Positions 23,478 through 34,094 of a stretch of 64,000 nt of DNA are shown in pieces. Under the pieces are notes generated by a model that worked only from the letters and a program-made list of their open reading frames with translations, was not told the origin of the DNA and made no database searches. This DNA is from Castor canadensis (lineage: Eukaryota; Chordata; Mammalia; Rodentia; Castoridae): NCBI RefSeq assembly GCF_047511655.1, contig NC_133402.1:59524951-59588950 (forward strand). The letters run 5' to 3'. Position 1 is the first letter of the stretch, and each line of letters starts with the position of its first letter. The position numbers were made by a program, and so were the translations under genes.

Positions 23478-23798
23478 CAGGGACAAGCTCAAGCCTGTAA
23501 TCCTAGGTACTCTGGAGAGATAGGGAGGATCACCATTGGAGGCCAAGCCTGGCAAAAAGTTCTGGAGACCCTATCTCAACCAGTAAAAAGGCAGGTGACC
23601 TGGCAGGCACCTGTGGTCCCAGCTACCAGGGAAACATAAATAGGAGGGTGCCCGCTGGGCATAAAACGTGAGATCCTATGCATGCAGACATGAACTGAAA
23701 ACAAAAAGGGCTGGGGAGTTGCTCAACTGGTGGACAGAATGCCTGGCAAGTGGGGGACTCTGAGTTCAAACCCCAGGGCCGCCAAAAAAAAAAAAAAA
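23478..23798 (+). mobile_element. Long composite SINE, unit 1
   Basis: A 7SL-like left part ('cctgtaatcctaggtactct'), an extra middle segment ('caggcacctgtggtcccagc') and an ID-like end ('gagttcaaaccccagggccg'), then A18. Copies at 33409-33730 and 43338-43659 have A19. Near-identity between units 1 and 2 begins inside this element. Confidence 0.8.
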
Positions 23799-24165
23799 AA
23801 AGTACCTCTGGGGATGTTGGGGAAACGCAGGGGTAAATTCATCATTAAAAAAAGAAGGAAAACAACAACGTGGATTGGAGAACAGAGAAGCATGGAGAAA
23901 CGGTGAAAACCAGGGTAAAGCTGAAAGTATATTGAGGTGAGTTTTAAGCAAGAAGTGGGGTGAAACACGGGAACCAGAAATGCCTAGAAGGAACAACTCA
24001 GCCAGCAGAGCAAGGGAAGTCAAAGTCCATGTTGGCTGTCTGTCTGTCTGTCCTCCCTGGGATTCCCAAAGGCGCTTTCCTGGAGCGGCTTGTCTCATGG
24101 ATGTCTTTATGGGCTTCTGACCAAGGCGTCCTACTAAAAAGGCAAAGGAGAAACCGACTAGAACG
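23799..24165. other. 3' flank of PRR23-A
   Basis: This unique sequence is shared by units 1-3 and unrelated to the 3' flank of PRR23-D. It holds a short gtct tetranucleotide run near 24037. A 143-codon minus-strand frame (23766-24197) runs through it and into the A tail of the SINE. I see no family in it and treat it as chance. Confidence 0.5.
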
Positions 24166-24945
24166 TCAAAGCAAAGCAAGAGGAAAAAAGCAGCCACCCA
24201 CTGTCCCCCACTGAAGAAGATGGGTATCCAGATGCCAAAGTGGGGCGCTCATTCCTACCTGGAACAGGCGTCTGCGGGCCTTGCAGGCAGGGCGGGGAGG
24301 GCGCCGAGGGCGCGCGTGGGGACCCGGGCTCCTGCGTGGGCTCGGAGAGGGAGGCAGAGGCTGCAGCGGTGAGCCTGGGAAGGGCCTCGGAAGGTCGAAG
24401 ATGGAGTGCCAAGGGCCTCCGTCTGGGTCGTCGCTGGGCGATGGCATCGGGCCCAGGCACCAGGGGCTGGACAGCCTTGCGCTCAGGACGCCGGGGTCCC
24501 AGTCCTCTTCGTAGGCCGGTCGTTGGGCGGCGGCCGGGTAGAAGAAGCCGTGCTGGACGCCGCCGTCCTCCATGGGAGCGCCCGCGAAGGCGCCCAGCTC
24601 CAGGCCATCGGGCCAGTGTCCCTGCGCTCCCAGGTGCTGCTCGGCGAAGTCCAGGAGGCCCTCAGGGACGACGATGAGCTTGTGTCCCTGCAGCGCGACG
24701 GTGAGGACGTTGGCGGGCCCGGGCTCCAGCACCAGGTCGACGTGGCCCAGGGGCACCCGCAGGGCGCAGCCGGCGGCCAGGACCACCAGGGAGGTGGTGG
24801 GGTGTTGCAGGGCGAGCAGCGGGCCGGGGTCGGGGCCGGCGGGCTGGTCCAGTCGGGGGCGCTTGGCAGGGCCGGGCCCTGCGGGCTGCGGTGCCCACCC
24901 GGGCTCAGGGTGGGCGCTGGGGCTGCGGGGCCGGATGCCCACCAT
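24166..24945 (-). CDS. PRR23: PRR23 copy A (proline-rich protein 23)
   Basis: A single-exon frame of 259 residues. It is recognised by the PRR23/DUF2476 layout as I remember it: N-terminal RPRSPSAHP (residues 5-13), a basic nuclear-signal-like AKRPRL (27-32), a hydrophobic core LVVLAAGCALRVPLGHVDLV (53-72), SPLQPLPPSPSP (192-203) and a basic end CKARRRLFQ (221-229). The start is the ATG that begins MVGIRPRSP, in a CCACATGG context. The same frame stays open 62 codons upstream, but that part is not conserved in the family. No biochemical function is known. The normal end is LFQE then stop. Here the codon after Q229 is GTA and translation runs 30 further residues. The CAG/GTAGGA junction at 24259/24258 also looks like a splice donor. 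The protein is identical to copy B. Confidence 0.88.
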   Translation of the reverse strand: MVGIRPRSPSAHPEPGWAPQPAGPGPAKRPRLDQPAGPDPGPLLALQHPTTSLVVLAAGCALRVPLGHVDLVLEPGPANVLTVALQGHKLIVVPEGLLDFAEQHLGAQGHWPDGLELGAFAGAPMEDGGVQHGFFYPAAAQRPAYEEDWDPGVLSARLSSPWCLGPMPSPSDDPDGGPWHSIFDLPRPFPGSPLQPLPPSPSPRRSPGPHARPRRPPRPACKARRRLFQVGMSAPLWHLDTHLLQWGTVGGCFFPLALL

Positions 24946-25020
24946 GTGGACGCGTGCGGGCTCCCGGGGCCTGGCGACGCGGTGGGTCGTGCACGGGTGA
25001 CCGTCACGGGTGGCTGCCAC
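24240..25020. other. CpG-rich block over PRR23-A
   Basis: Very GC- and CpG-rich, in sharp contrast to the AT-rich flanks. It coincides with the coding region and its 5' edge. The same islands occur at 34170-34950, 44100-44870 and 61370-62470. Confidence 0.8.
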
Positions 25021-25173
25021 TCTAGGTGGGCGAGTGGGGCCTACAGTCCTGTCGTCTGGCAGTCTCTGGGCACCGTCTAGGCCTCGCACCTTGTAGTCTT
25101 TGGCCGTCCTCACGCAGAGCTGGATGTGCACAGGAGTGCTGAAACCGTCTGCCAGAAGACCCCAGCACCCTCT

Positions 25174-25235
25174 GTATATATACTCAGCTTCCAGCCTTAG
25201 CTCCGCCCAGGGGCGTGGCCTACTGGGGATTGGTC
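25174..25235 (-). promoter_or_regulatory. Predicted PRR23-A promoter: TATA, GC box, CCAAT
   Basis: Reading toward the gene on the minus strand: CCAAT (plus-strand attggtc, 25229-25235), two GC/KLF-type boxes (ggggcgtggcc at 25210-25220, ctccgccc at 25201-25208) and a TATA box (gtatatatac, 25174-25183). A start site would fall near 25145-25150, giving a leader of about 200 nt. Confidence 0.6.
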
Positions 25236-26382
25236 AGTGCAGTGCTTTGGATGAAGGCTTCCTGGAAGTGTGGGTAGAAAATTTCTTGAATAGCCTTTTA
25301 TGGTTTTTAATGCTTTTATCCTTGCTTAACAAAGTAAGAGCCCACCCAATCTTGTAACTGTTTGCCTATGCCTGATCTCTCTGTTTAAGTTTCTTATAAA
25401 TGAAAGTCACAAGTGTTCTCACTGATAATATAGAAACATAGAAGATAGCTGAACTGGTTTAAGAACATAACGCCCCTAAACTTGACATGATAATTATGCA
25501 AACTACATAAATGAATATTGTCTTCTTATAAAAAGAAGATAGTTTATTTCAAATAATTATCAATATCTGTGAAAACAGAGAAGTTTCTATTAAATAACTG
25601 AAACTGTTAAAAAAAGAACATTTTCCTTTCCGTGTCCTTTAAAAAGGGAAATTATAATTTAAAACGATATTTAGTAAAGAAAATTTGAAAAGTATAAAAT
25701 GTTTAAGTTTGATCAACCTCCAGCATGAAGTGTGCCACTACCCGTGGACCCGATCCCTTGCTGGAGTCTATGGTGCTGCGCTCTAGGCAGGCGCTCTGCA
25801 CTGGAGCCACTCTGCCAGCTATGGTGTTAACTCCTTCTTGTGAATTTTTCTTTGGTTCTTTTAACATTTCTTGGGTTTCTTTTTGAGAATGGTTAATGAA
25901 AAGATCTTCAATTTGATCACATATCAGTGAACAGTCATCAAGGAAACTGAAATATCAGATTTTTTTCTTTTATTTGCCTCGATTTCTTCCTTTAGCTCTA
26001 TGATTCTACTCATTTTCAGTGTAAATTTGTTTATCTTTTGTTGATCTTCCACTTGCTCTTAGCCTGAAGGCGGAGAAGCACTCTTTGGTTGATTATCCAA
26101 AGCAATATTGACATCTTTTTGCAGTGGCCATCTTGTAATTTGCCATCTTGGATCTGCCTTCCTGGAGTCTGCCATCTTGAAGTCTGCCATCTTGCAGGCT
26201 GCCATCTTGGAACTATCTAATGTCTAAGATTTCCCAGAAGTCTATGAAAAAGATCTTCTGTATCATCACCCATCATTCCTTCTCCAGCTCATGTACGAAT
26301 CTGTCAAAATTTTTTTCATTTATGACAGAAATTAAGAATACAATTTTTACGTTGGCAAAAGGTTTTAAAATATAATGAAGTG
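25236..26382. other. Upstream flank of PRR23-A
   Basis: AT-rich. It includes an ID-like remnant at about 25760-25822 ('aggcaggcgctctgcactgg') and the GCCATCTT repeat at 26127-26208. Read on the minus strand, the part around 25850-26080 resembles a decayed coiled-coil-like coding remnant of a retroelement. The family is uncertain. Confidence 0.45.
26126..26215. repeat. 15-bp minisatellite of YY1-type motifs, unit 1
   Basis: GCCATCTT (reverse AAGATGGC, the YY1 core) starts at 26127, 26142, 26171, 26186 and 26201, with a decayed copy (gccttcct) at 26156. The spacing is 14-15 bp. It lies about 0.9 kb upstream of the predicted PRR23-A promoter. It is copied in unit 2 at 36056-36137. Unit 3 has only about three degenerate copies (45970-46005). 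Confidence 0.85.
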
Positions 26383-26505
26383 AAGCTGGGTATGATGGGG
26401 CCCATCTGCCATCCCAGCACTTGGGAAGCTGAGAGAGCAGTATTGTGAGTTCATGACCAGCCTGGGCTACAATGTAAGGCATCCCTGTGTCAAAAATCAA
26501 AAAAC
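26383..26505 (+). mobile_element. B1-like SINE, unit 1
   Basis: 'aagctgggtatgatggggcc', 'cccagcacttgggaagctga', 'gaccagcctgggctacaatg'. The orthologous copies are at 36312-36434 and 46163-46290. Confidence 0.85.
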
Positions 26506-27246
26506 AGCAACATCAAGGCAAAACGAAACAAAAACAAAGAGAAAATTACTTCAGTTTTTTGTTGGAGGTTAAGTTGTGATTATTAAAGAAGAGAAGTTAA
26601 CTTTTTTCCTTTGAAACTTGGTATTTGACCAGCCTTATATTGAGTGTAAAGGTTCATTTATCCTCACAAGTAGTTCAGAGAAAGGAAGTGAATTTTAAAA
26701 AATTAAATATACAGTTTATGTTGGATATGGGACTTAACCATAGGCCTGTCTACCTTTATAATAGGGACCTTTGATTTTTTTAACTCATACTTTATGTGAA
26801 AACATTAGATATGTAGCTTCTAGGTCCTTTGCCACTCTCTCAAGTTTAGGGTTTCTCCTTCTCATTCCTTGAACAGTTTCTCCTCTTACTCTGTTTCTCT
26901 CTCCCTCATTGATTTGGTCATAATTCCTGCTGATTTCAAAATATGCCTGGGTGGTTCTTCCAAAACTTTGGTTTATCTCCATCTGTACCATTCTCATTCA
27001 ATCCAGAGTCCCTATCCTACTTCCTAGTCATTATTTCTGCTTGTGTTATAGGTACCTCAAATGAGACACATCTAATTGAACTCATATATATATTTTTAAA
27101 ATAATTTTTTCCCCTCAAGGTCTTTGCAACCTCAGAAAATAAAAATTTGCTTTTAAAAATAATGCTCAGTCTCCAAACCCTCAATTTATTCTCTGAATTA
27201 CCCCCTGAGTCTTCCTCTCTTTTTACTCTGAGAAATCCTGTTTTCT
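26506..27246. other. Unique sequence, unit 1
   Basis: AT-rich. It contains the empty-site equivalent (about 26695) of the L1 insertion seen in unit 3. No gene. Confidence 0.5.
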
Positions 27247-27365
27247 AGCCAGGTGTGGTGGCATAAATCTATAATATCAGCACTCACAAGACTGACGCAT
27301 GTGGTTTGAGGGATTGAAGCCAGTCTGGACTACATAGGGATACCCTTTCTCAAAAATCAATATCC
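27247..27365 (+). mobile_element. B1-like SINE, unit 1
   Basis: 'agccaggtgtggtggcataa' to 'accctttctcaaaaatcaa'. Also at 37176-37294 and, diverged, at 52962-53080. Confidence 0.8.
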
Positions 27366-28570
27366 AAGAAAATGATACTTCAGATCACTCTTCCTGCCAC
27401 TGTTTTCATAAGATGGTATCATTTCTTGTGGGAATTATTACACTCCATGAAGGTAATGATTTTTAACTGATTTGTTCTTGGCTGTATTGCCAGAATTTGG
27501 AAAAATGTCTGTACATACTAGGTACTTAATGATTGAGTGAAGTTTTCTGACATTACATCTTGAGTGTCCTCATTTCTTATCTCTGTGATAATGCCCCCAT
27601 CTTGGTGCTCACCATCTCCATTTCCAACAATCACATGGGAGAACAGATACTGCTGTCTAATATCTGTGACCTTATTTCATATATGTAAGTATTTTATATA
27701 TTTTTGGCCTGCTGCTTAGAGTTATGGATGCCTTCTTTATTCCAGCACAGTATTTCCGTTTTTCACTTCTCCCCAGTCTATGGTTTAAGATCTTAATTAT
27801 ATTTACCCTCCAACGTTTACATATTTCATACTTGGCAACTTACTTCATTCCTATTTAAAGCTGCCATATTGTGTAATATTTTTCATTGCTACACTATTTT
27901 ATTCTCTCATGTCCTCAAATTGCATTTATTTGAAATATCCTATAACTGACAGTCTATAACTGACAGTCTACCTATCTACTATTCCAGAGAGCAATTTTTC
28001 TTTTCCTTTTCTCAGGCTCACTCTCATTTATTCCCACTTACTGTGATTTGTTTCCTTATGTGTTCTTTAATTTTGGATTAAGAATTAAGAATCACTGGGA
28101 CATTATTACCAATAAGATTCTTAGCCCCAGCTATTAAATATATTCTCAGAGAAGGTTTGTTTTGCTTTTTCCAGGTCTACCATCAACTAGGGAATATCTT
28201 AAAGTAAATTCTCACCTTTTACCCTCAAAGCACACGTATTTCATCCTTTCTCAAGCCTGAGAAAGACATGTTTCATTCTCATTTCCTTCTGTACTGAGCC
28301 CCCACCCCTTTTTTTGTTAGCTTACTTACAAGAGTTACCACGTTTTGGAAGTCAGGGTGTGTGACCATGGAAGTTTCCTTCTGTTTTCCATAAGTAGGCT
28401 CTTACAACCACAGTTCTAGGTTACCTTAACTTCTCAGTTACCCTCGAACACACACTGACCTCTGGGATTCATGATTTGTTACCATTTTTGGCTTTAGGCA
28501 ATTTTGCTTATATTTTTATAAGCTGTGTGTGCCTTTAAAAAGAGTGACATTTTTTTCTCCATCACTTTCA
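27366..28570. other. Unique sequence, unit 1
   Basis: No gene is recognised. A 16-base word (tataactgacagtcta) is directly repeated at about 27950 and 27966. Confidence 0.45.
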
Positions 28571-28772
28571 AGAATTTGTTTTTTTTTTGCGGTACTGGGC
28601 CCTGAATTTGGGGCCTACATTTTGAGCCACTCCACCAGCCCTTTTTTATAATGGATTTTTTTCAAGATAGGGTCTTGGAACTATTTGCCCTGGCCAGCTT
28701 TGAACCACAATCCTCCTGATCTCTGCCTTCTGAGTAAGTAGGATTACAGGTGTGAGCTGCCAGCCTTCAGCC
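28571..28772 (-). mobile_element. Composite SINE private to units 1 and 2
   Basis: A reverse ID/7SL composite between two copies of 'caagaat(t/g)tt'. Unit 3 has the uninterrupted site (about 54280), so it inserted after the old duplication. Confidence 0.8.
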
Positions 28773-28883
28773 TCAAGAATGTTGTTTTTGATGGTTCCTT
28801 AGGACTGTTTGGTCACATATTGCAGAAAATGAATGTCCTTAGTGTCTAGATTATGAAGCTCTTTGAATAGAAAGTTTGCAGAT

Positions 28884-29911
28884 ATAAAGGAAATGCAAAT
28901 TAAAACCACGCTAAGATTCCATCTCACCCCTGTTAGAATAGCCATCATCAACAACACCACCACCAACAGGTGTTGGCGAGGATGCGGGGAAAAAGGAAGC
29001 CTCTTACACTGTTGGTGGGAATGTAGACTAGTACAACCACTCTGGAAAAAAATTTGGAGGCTACTTAAAAAGCTGGACATTGATCTACCATTTGATCCAG
29101 CAATACCACTCTTGGGTATTGCTGTTACTCCAGAGGCACCTGCACATCCATGTTTATTGCGGCACTATTCACAATAGCCAAGTTATGGAAACAGCCAAGA
29201 TGCCCCACCACTGACGAATGAATTAAGAAAATGTGGTATCTATACACAATGGAATTTTATGCAGCCATGAAGAAGAATGAAATGTTATCATTCACTGGTA
29301 AATGGATGGAATTGGAGAACATCATTCTGAGTGAGGTTAGCCTGGCCCAAAAGACCAAAAATCGTATGTTCTCCCTCATATGTGGACATTAGATCAAGGG
29401 CAAACACAACAAGGGGATTGGACTTTGAGCACATGATAAAAGCGAGAGCACACAAGGGAGGGGTGAGGATAGGTAAGACACCTAAAAAATTAGCTAGCAT
29501 TTGTTGCCCTTAACGCAGAGAAACTAAAGCAGATACCTTAAAGCAACTGAGGCCAATAGGAAAAGGGGACCAGGTACTAGAGAAAAGGTTAGATCAAAAA
29601 GAATTAACCTAGAAGGTAACACCCATGCACAGGAAATCAATGTGAGTCAATGCCCTGTATAGCTATCCTTATCTCAACCAGCAAAAACCCTTGTTCCTTC
29701 CTATTATTGCTTATACTCTCTCTACAACAAAATTAGAAATAAGGGCAAAATAGTTTCTGCTGGGTATTGAGGGGGGGGAGAAGGAGGGGGCGGAGTGGGT
29801 GGTAAGGGAGGGGGTGGGGGCAGTGGGGAGAAATGAACCAAGCCTTGTATGCACATATGAATAATAAAAGAAAAATGAAAAAAAAATGAAAAAAAAAACA
29901 ATAAAAAAAAA
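28884..29911 (+). mobile_element. 5'-truncated L1 (1.03 kb) private to units 1 and 2
   Basis: The ORF2 C-terminus (the Cys motif [18 protein letters not shown] is encoded at about 28970-29025), the 3' UTR with its G-rich tract and the A tail. Perfect 15-bp target duplications agaaagtttgcagat lie at 28869-28883 and 29912-29926. Unit 3 has the empty site near 55590. Confidence 0.95.
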
Positions 29912-29926
29912 AGAAAGTTTGCAGAT

Positions 29927-30475
29927 GGCTGTTGGCCCTCTCTGGTGAATGACCAGATAATTAGGCAGAGACTTTTGATCACTTGACTGCTGTGCTATTA
30001 GCAGAGACAGGAGGATTTCTTGAGTTGTGCTGGGAACTGTGGATAAGATGAGTGAACAAAGCGATTCCATCTTCTGGAGGCAGAGCATGGATAGGAAATA
30101 CTGAACCATACTGAAAGGGAGGATGCCAAGATGGCAGATTTGAAGTACCCAGCGATTGCTACCTTCTCCAGGGGACAGCAGTAGCTGAAGAGCAGCTACT
30201 GTTCGAAGCTCACAGCTGGAAAGAAGGTGGCTGGAGTCTCAGATGAAATGTTGGACTTGGATTTTGAGTGACACTGGAGTGAGACTTTGGGAGTGTGGGG
30301 ATGGATGGATATATGTTGTAGTGTGAGGAGGACATGAATTTTGGTGGGCAGGTGCCAAAGGCTCTGGTTTGTGTATGGTGTGAATATAGTTTGTCTCTCA
30401 AAATTCTGTACTTCTTCCTTTCCTCCCTCTTCCACCTTCCCCATTCCTTTCTTTCTTTCCTTTCTTTAAAGAAAT
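29927..30475. other. Unique sequence, unit 1
   Basis: No gene. 'gccaagatggcagat' at about 30124 carries a YY1-type core like that of rodent L1 5' ends. The same stretch occurs at about 40053 and 55808. Confidence 0.4.
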
Positions 30476-31125
30476 TTATTTTTGGTGGTACTGAGGATTC
30501 AACTGAAGGTCTCATGCTTGCTAAGCAGGTGCTCTATCTCTTGAACCACTCTGATAGCCTTTTTAATTTTTGAGATAGGGTCTCACTTAATGCCTGGGCT
30601 GATCATCCTTCTATTTATGACTCCCATTGTTTCTTGGATGACAGGCATATGTTACTGTGTCCAACTTTTTTTTTGTGCTAGTTCTTGAGTTTGAACTAAG
30701 AGCCTTGTTTTTGCAACTCCACCAGCCTTGTGTTCAGCCTTTATTAGTTGAGTTGGGTTCTCACTAATTTTTGCCTGAGCTCTCCTCAAACCAAGATCCT
30801 CCTAATCTGTGTTTCCCAAATGGTAGGATCACAGACCTGAACCACTGTATTAGCTTCCTTCCCTCCCTCCATTTCTTCTCCCTCCCTTCCTCCCTTACTT
30901 GTCTCCTCTCCTCTCTTTTCTCTTTATTTTCTTGTAGTGGGGATTGAACCCATGGTCTCTCACTTGCTCTCTACCACTTGTGCTATGCCCCCACCCTTTT
31001 TGGTTGTATTTTGTTGTTGAGATAGGGTCTCATTAACTTTGCCCAGGCTGGCCTCATATTCTCAATCCTCCTATCTCTTTCTCCCAAGTTGCTGGCATTA
31101 CATGCATGTGTCTCCATGCTCAGCT
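30476..31125 (-). mobile_element. SINE cluster, absent from unit 3
   Basis: Three reverse composite SINEs: about 30476-30660, 30662-30857 and 30930-31125, with C/T-rich DNA between. Unit 3 lacks about 1.1 kb here (30412-31499 has no match between 56098 and 56110). Confidence 0.7.
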
Positions 31126-31307
31126 TTCACAATGTTGTGCTGGAAGTTTGGTCTCAGTGTGGTGATGTTAGGAGATGGTGGAAATTCTAAGAGGAGGAGA
31201 ACTACTGGAAATTAATTAGGTCCCTGAAGGCATCACCCTAAAAAAAGATTAGTGCAGTTCCCATAGGACGCTGGTCAGTTCCTGCAAGAATAGTTTGCTA
31301 TAAGGCA

Positions 31308-31440
31308 GGGTGGGGTGGTATATTCCTTTAATCCCAGCACTTGGGAGCTGGAGGCAGAATGACCTGAAGTATTAGGCCAGCCTAGGTTAAACAATGAGCT
31401 CCAGTTAGTATAGGCTACAATACCAGGTCACAAAAAACCA
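31308..31440 (+). mobile_element. B1-like SINE
   Basis: 'cagggtggggtggtatattc', 'atcccagcacttgggagctg', 'taggccagcctaggttaaac'. Confidence 0.75.
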
Positions 31441-31581
31441 AAAAGAAGGAGCAGAAAAGATAAAAGGAGGAGAAAGAGAGTGTTGTTATGAAAAGAGAAA
31501 ACCTGGCCCCTGAATTTTTCTGGTTGCTTTTATCACCATGTGACATCTCCATCTTTTTTATTATTTATTTATTTATTTATT

Positions 31582-31768
31582 TTGCAGTACTGGGGCTTGA
31601 ACTCAGGCTCTACACCTTGAGCAACTCTACCAGTCCATTTTTGTATAGGGTTTTTAGAGATAGGGTCTCTAGAACTATTTGCCTGCACTGTCTTGGAACC
31701 CATATCCTCCTGATCTCTGCCTTCTGAGTAGCTAGGATTACAGGCGTGAGCCACCAGCACCAGGCCAG
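31582..31768 (-). mobile_element. Chimeric SINE at the unit 1/unit 2 junction
   Basis: Its left part ('gctctacaccttgagcaact') shares with the SINE at 56152 the same deletion of the ID centre. Its right part ('cctgatctctgccttctgag', 'agccaccagcaccaggccag') matches the SINE at 21618. This is what recombination between those two SINEs would leave. An identical copy is at 41511-41697. Confidence 0.75.
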
Positions 31769-34094
31769 TGCTTTTCTTCAGGTGCCTGCAGAACTGCTGC
31801 ATCCATCTGCTTTAGAAATGTTCTAGATATTTGGTTCCAGGAATCATGGAGAGCTGCAGACTTTCCTCCTTAATAGAGCCTGGTGCTGAAAAGGACCTCC
31901 AGCAATTTTGTCCCTTCTAGTACTTGTGGATGAGATGTACCAAGTGGTCAAGTGTACAGGAATGCATCATGTTTATTATTCCCCTATTGTTCCAGGCCTA
32001 AATTATTTCCCTCTCATTTTTACTGCCCTGGACCAGTACCTCCCAAACAGACAATTGCACTTAACCTCTAATTTAAACTGCTTTCCAGGGAATTCACTAA
32101 GGCATTCCTCATGTAACCCCCACTTTACTCAAGAGGACCTCCCTTGCTGCCTGCTAGTCATCACCCTGTCTTACTGCCCCAAGGCATTGAATCTCTATTC
32201 CAATCTAACATCATAGATTATTTTCCTATTCTAGAAGGTAAATATTCTACATATTTAAATGACATACCATACACTCACATTTTTATGTGTGGCTTTCTTC
32301 ACTTTACATTATGCTTGTGAGATTAATTCGAGGTTGTTTAAAAAGGTAGGGTGTAACTTTTCTGTGTGGAGAAAATTTGATTCTCCTGATATTTCCTTAG
32401 TTGCACTGAAACAGAATCAGCTTTGAGACACCAGGTTGAAAGATTATAACTTAAATTCAGGTTTTACCTATCCTTCCCATTGAAAAGGTGAAAACCATAA
32501 TATTTGATATGTGATCAATTGAGAGAGAGAGTGAGATTGACAATGTATGGAAATAATGAATGAAATTAACTAATTTTTAAAATAAAAAATTTTATTTATT
32601 AAAAATGCATACGTTAATTATGTAAAGGCATTTCATTGTGATATTTACCTACATGAATATAATGTACTTTAATCAAATTCCCCCCACCCATGTTACTCTT
32701 TCTTAGCCTCCCTTCCTCCTTCCCCTCCTTTTTAACAGTTTTTGTGGGTTTCATTATGTTTTTCCATGCATATACATACATATGTATATAGTATAAAGTT
32801 ACCACTTGTACACGTGAAAAATTACATTACTATACCGAAATGAGGAAAGTGAAACATTGAAATTGAAACACTATTGGCAAACAATTTAAAGTGTTGCACC
32901 ATCTATCACTCTAAAATTCAGGAACACCCATGTGATTAAAGTAGAGCAAAGCTGGTTTGGAATGAAATAACACAGTTTCCTCTCTTCCTTTCCTGCCATG
33001 AAATAGTGCTCTTGCTATTTTTTAAATTTTAATTTTAGAAATATTTCCACTACACTCATGTATCATTTATTCACTTATTTATTCAATAGATATTTATTCA
33101 GATGGCTGAGATCCAGAAAGAGGTGTTAAGGAGAAAGAGGGTAATTGGTCTACTCAGGAGGAAGAGGTCATGACGATCCTGTTTCAAAACCCACCTGGGC
33201 AAACAGTTTTGTTTTTTTTCTCAAAAGTACCCAACAAAAATAATAAGGGCTGGATGGTGGAGTGACTCAGTTGGGAGAGCATTTGCCTAGTAAGTGTGAG
33301 GCCCTGAGCTCAAACTCTAGTACCACTAATAAATAAATAAATAAAACACATAAAGAAAAAAATTAAAAAGCTTAGAAAATAAAACTGGTGACCAGAAGTA
33401 CTTCTCAGGTACAAGCTCAAGCCTGTAATCCTAGGTACTCTGGAGAGATAAGGAGGATCACCATTGGAGGCCAAGCCTGGCAAAAAGTTCTGGAGACCCT
33501 ATCTCAACCAGTAAAAAGGCAGGTGACCTGGCAGGCACCTGTGGTCCCAGCTACCAGGGAAACATAAATAGGAGGGTGCCCGCTGGGCATAAAACGTGAG
33601 ATCCTATGCATGCAGACATGAACTGAAAACAAAAAGGGCTGGGGAGTTGCTCAACTGGTGGACAGAATGCCTGGCAAGTGGGGGACTCTGAGTTCAAACC
33701 CCAGGGCCGCCAAAAAAAAAAAAAAAAAAAGTACCTCTGGGGATGTTGGGGAAACGCAGGGGTAAATTCATCATTAAAAAAAGAAGGAAAACAACAACGT
33801 GGATTGGAGAACAGAGAAGCATGGAGAAACGGTGAAAACCAGGGTAAAGCTGAAAGTATATTGAGGTGAGTTTTAAGCAAGAAGTGGGGTGAAACACGGG
33901 AACCAGAAATGCCTAGAAGGAACAACTCAGCCAGCAGAGCAAGGGAAGTCAAAGTCCATGTTGGCTGTCTGTCTGTCTGTCCTCCCTGGGATTCCCAAAG
34001 GCGCTTTCCTGGAGCGGCTTGTCTCATGGATGTCTTTATGGGCTTCTGACCAAGGCGTCCTACTAAAAAGGCAAAGGAGAAACCGACTAGAACG

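Larger units (their letters stand above)
21846..31768. repeat. Segmental duplication, unit 1
   Basis: This unit of about 9.92 kb carries PRR23-A. Its first 1.65 kb (to about 23.49 kb) is a diverged match to unit 2. From about 23.52 kb on it is essentially identical to unit 2 at an offset of 9,928-9,929 bp. It ends in a SINE that is a chimera of the SINEs at 21618 and 56152. Confidence 0.9.

Noticed and set aside
23766-24197. 143-codon minus-strand frame downstream of PRR23-A, also in B and C, with a hydrophobic start
   Set aside because: It reads through a SINE A tail (a run of Phe), is changed in copy C by a small indel, and has no family resemblance.
24483-25007. Second minus-strand frame (174 codons) rich in Ser, Pro and Thr overlapping PRR23-A
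   Set aside because: It is in a different register from the conserved PRR23 protein and its composition follows from the GC-rich sequence.
24406-25080. Long plus-strand open frames (224, 145 and 142 codons) opposite PRR23-A, repeated at 34335, 44263 and 61616
   Set aside because: They are antisense shadows of a very GC-rich coding block that has few stop triplets in any frame. No domain or promoter supports them.
28799-29177. Frames with Cys-rich peptide CWRGCGEKG in units 1 and 2
   Set aside because: This is the C-terminal end of L1 ORF2 in a truncated element, not a separate gene.
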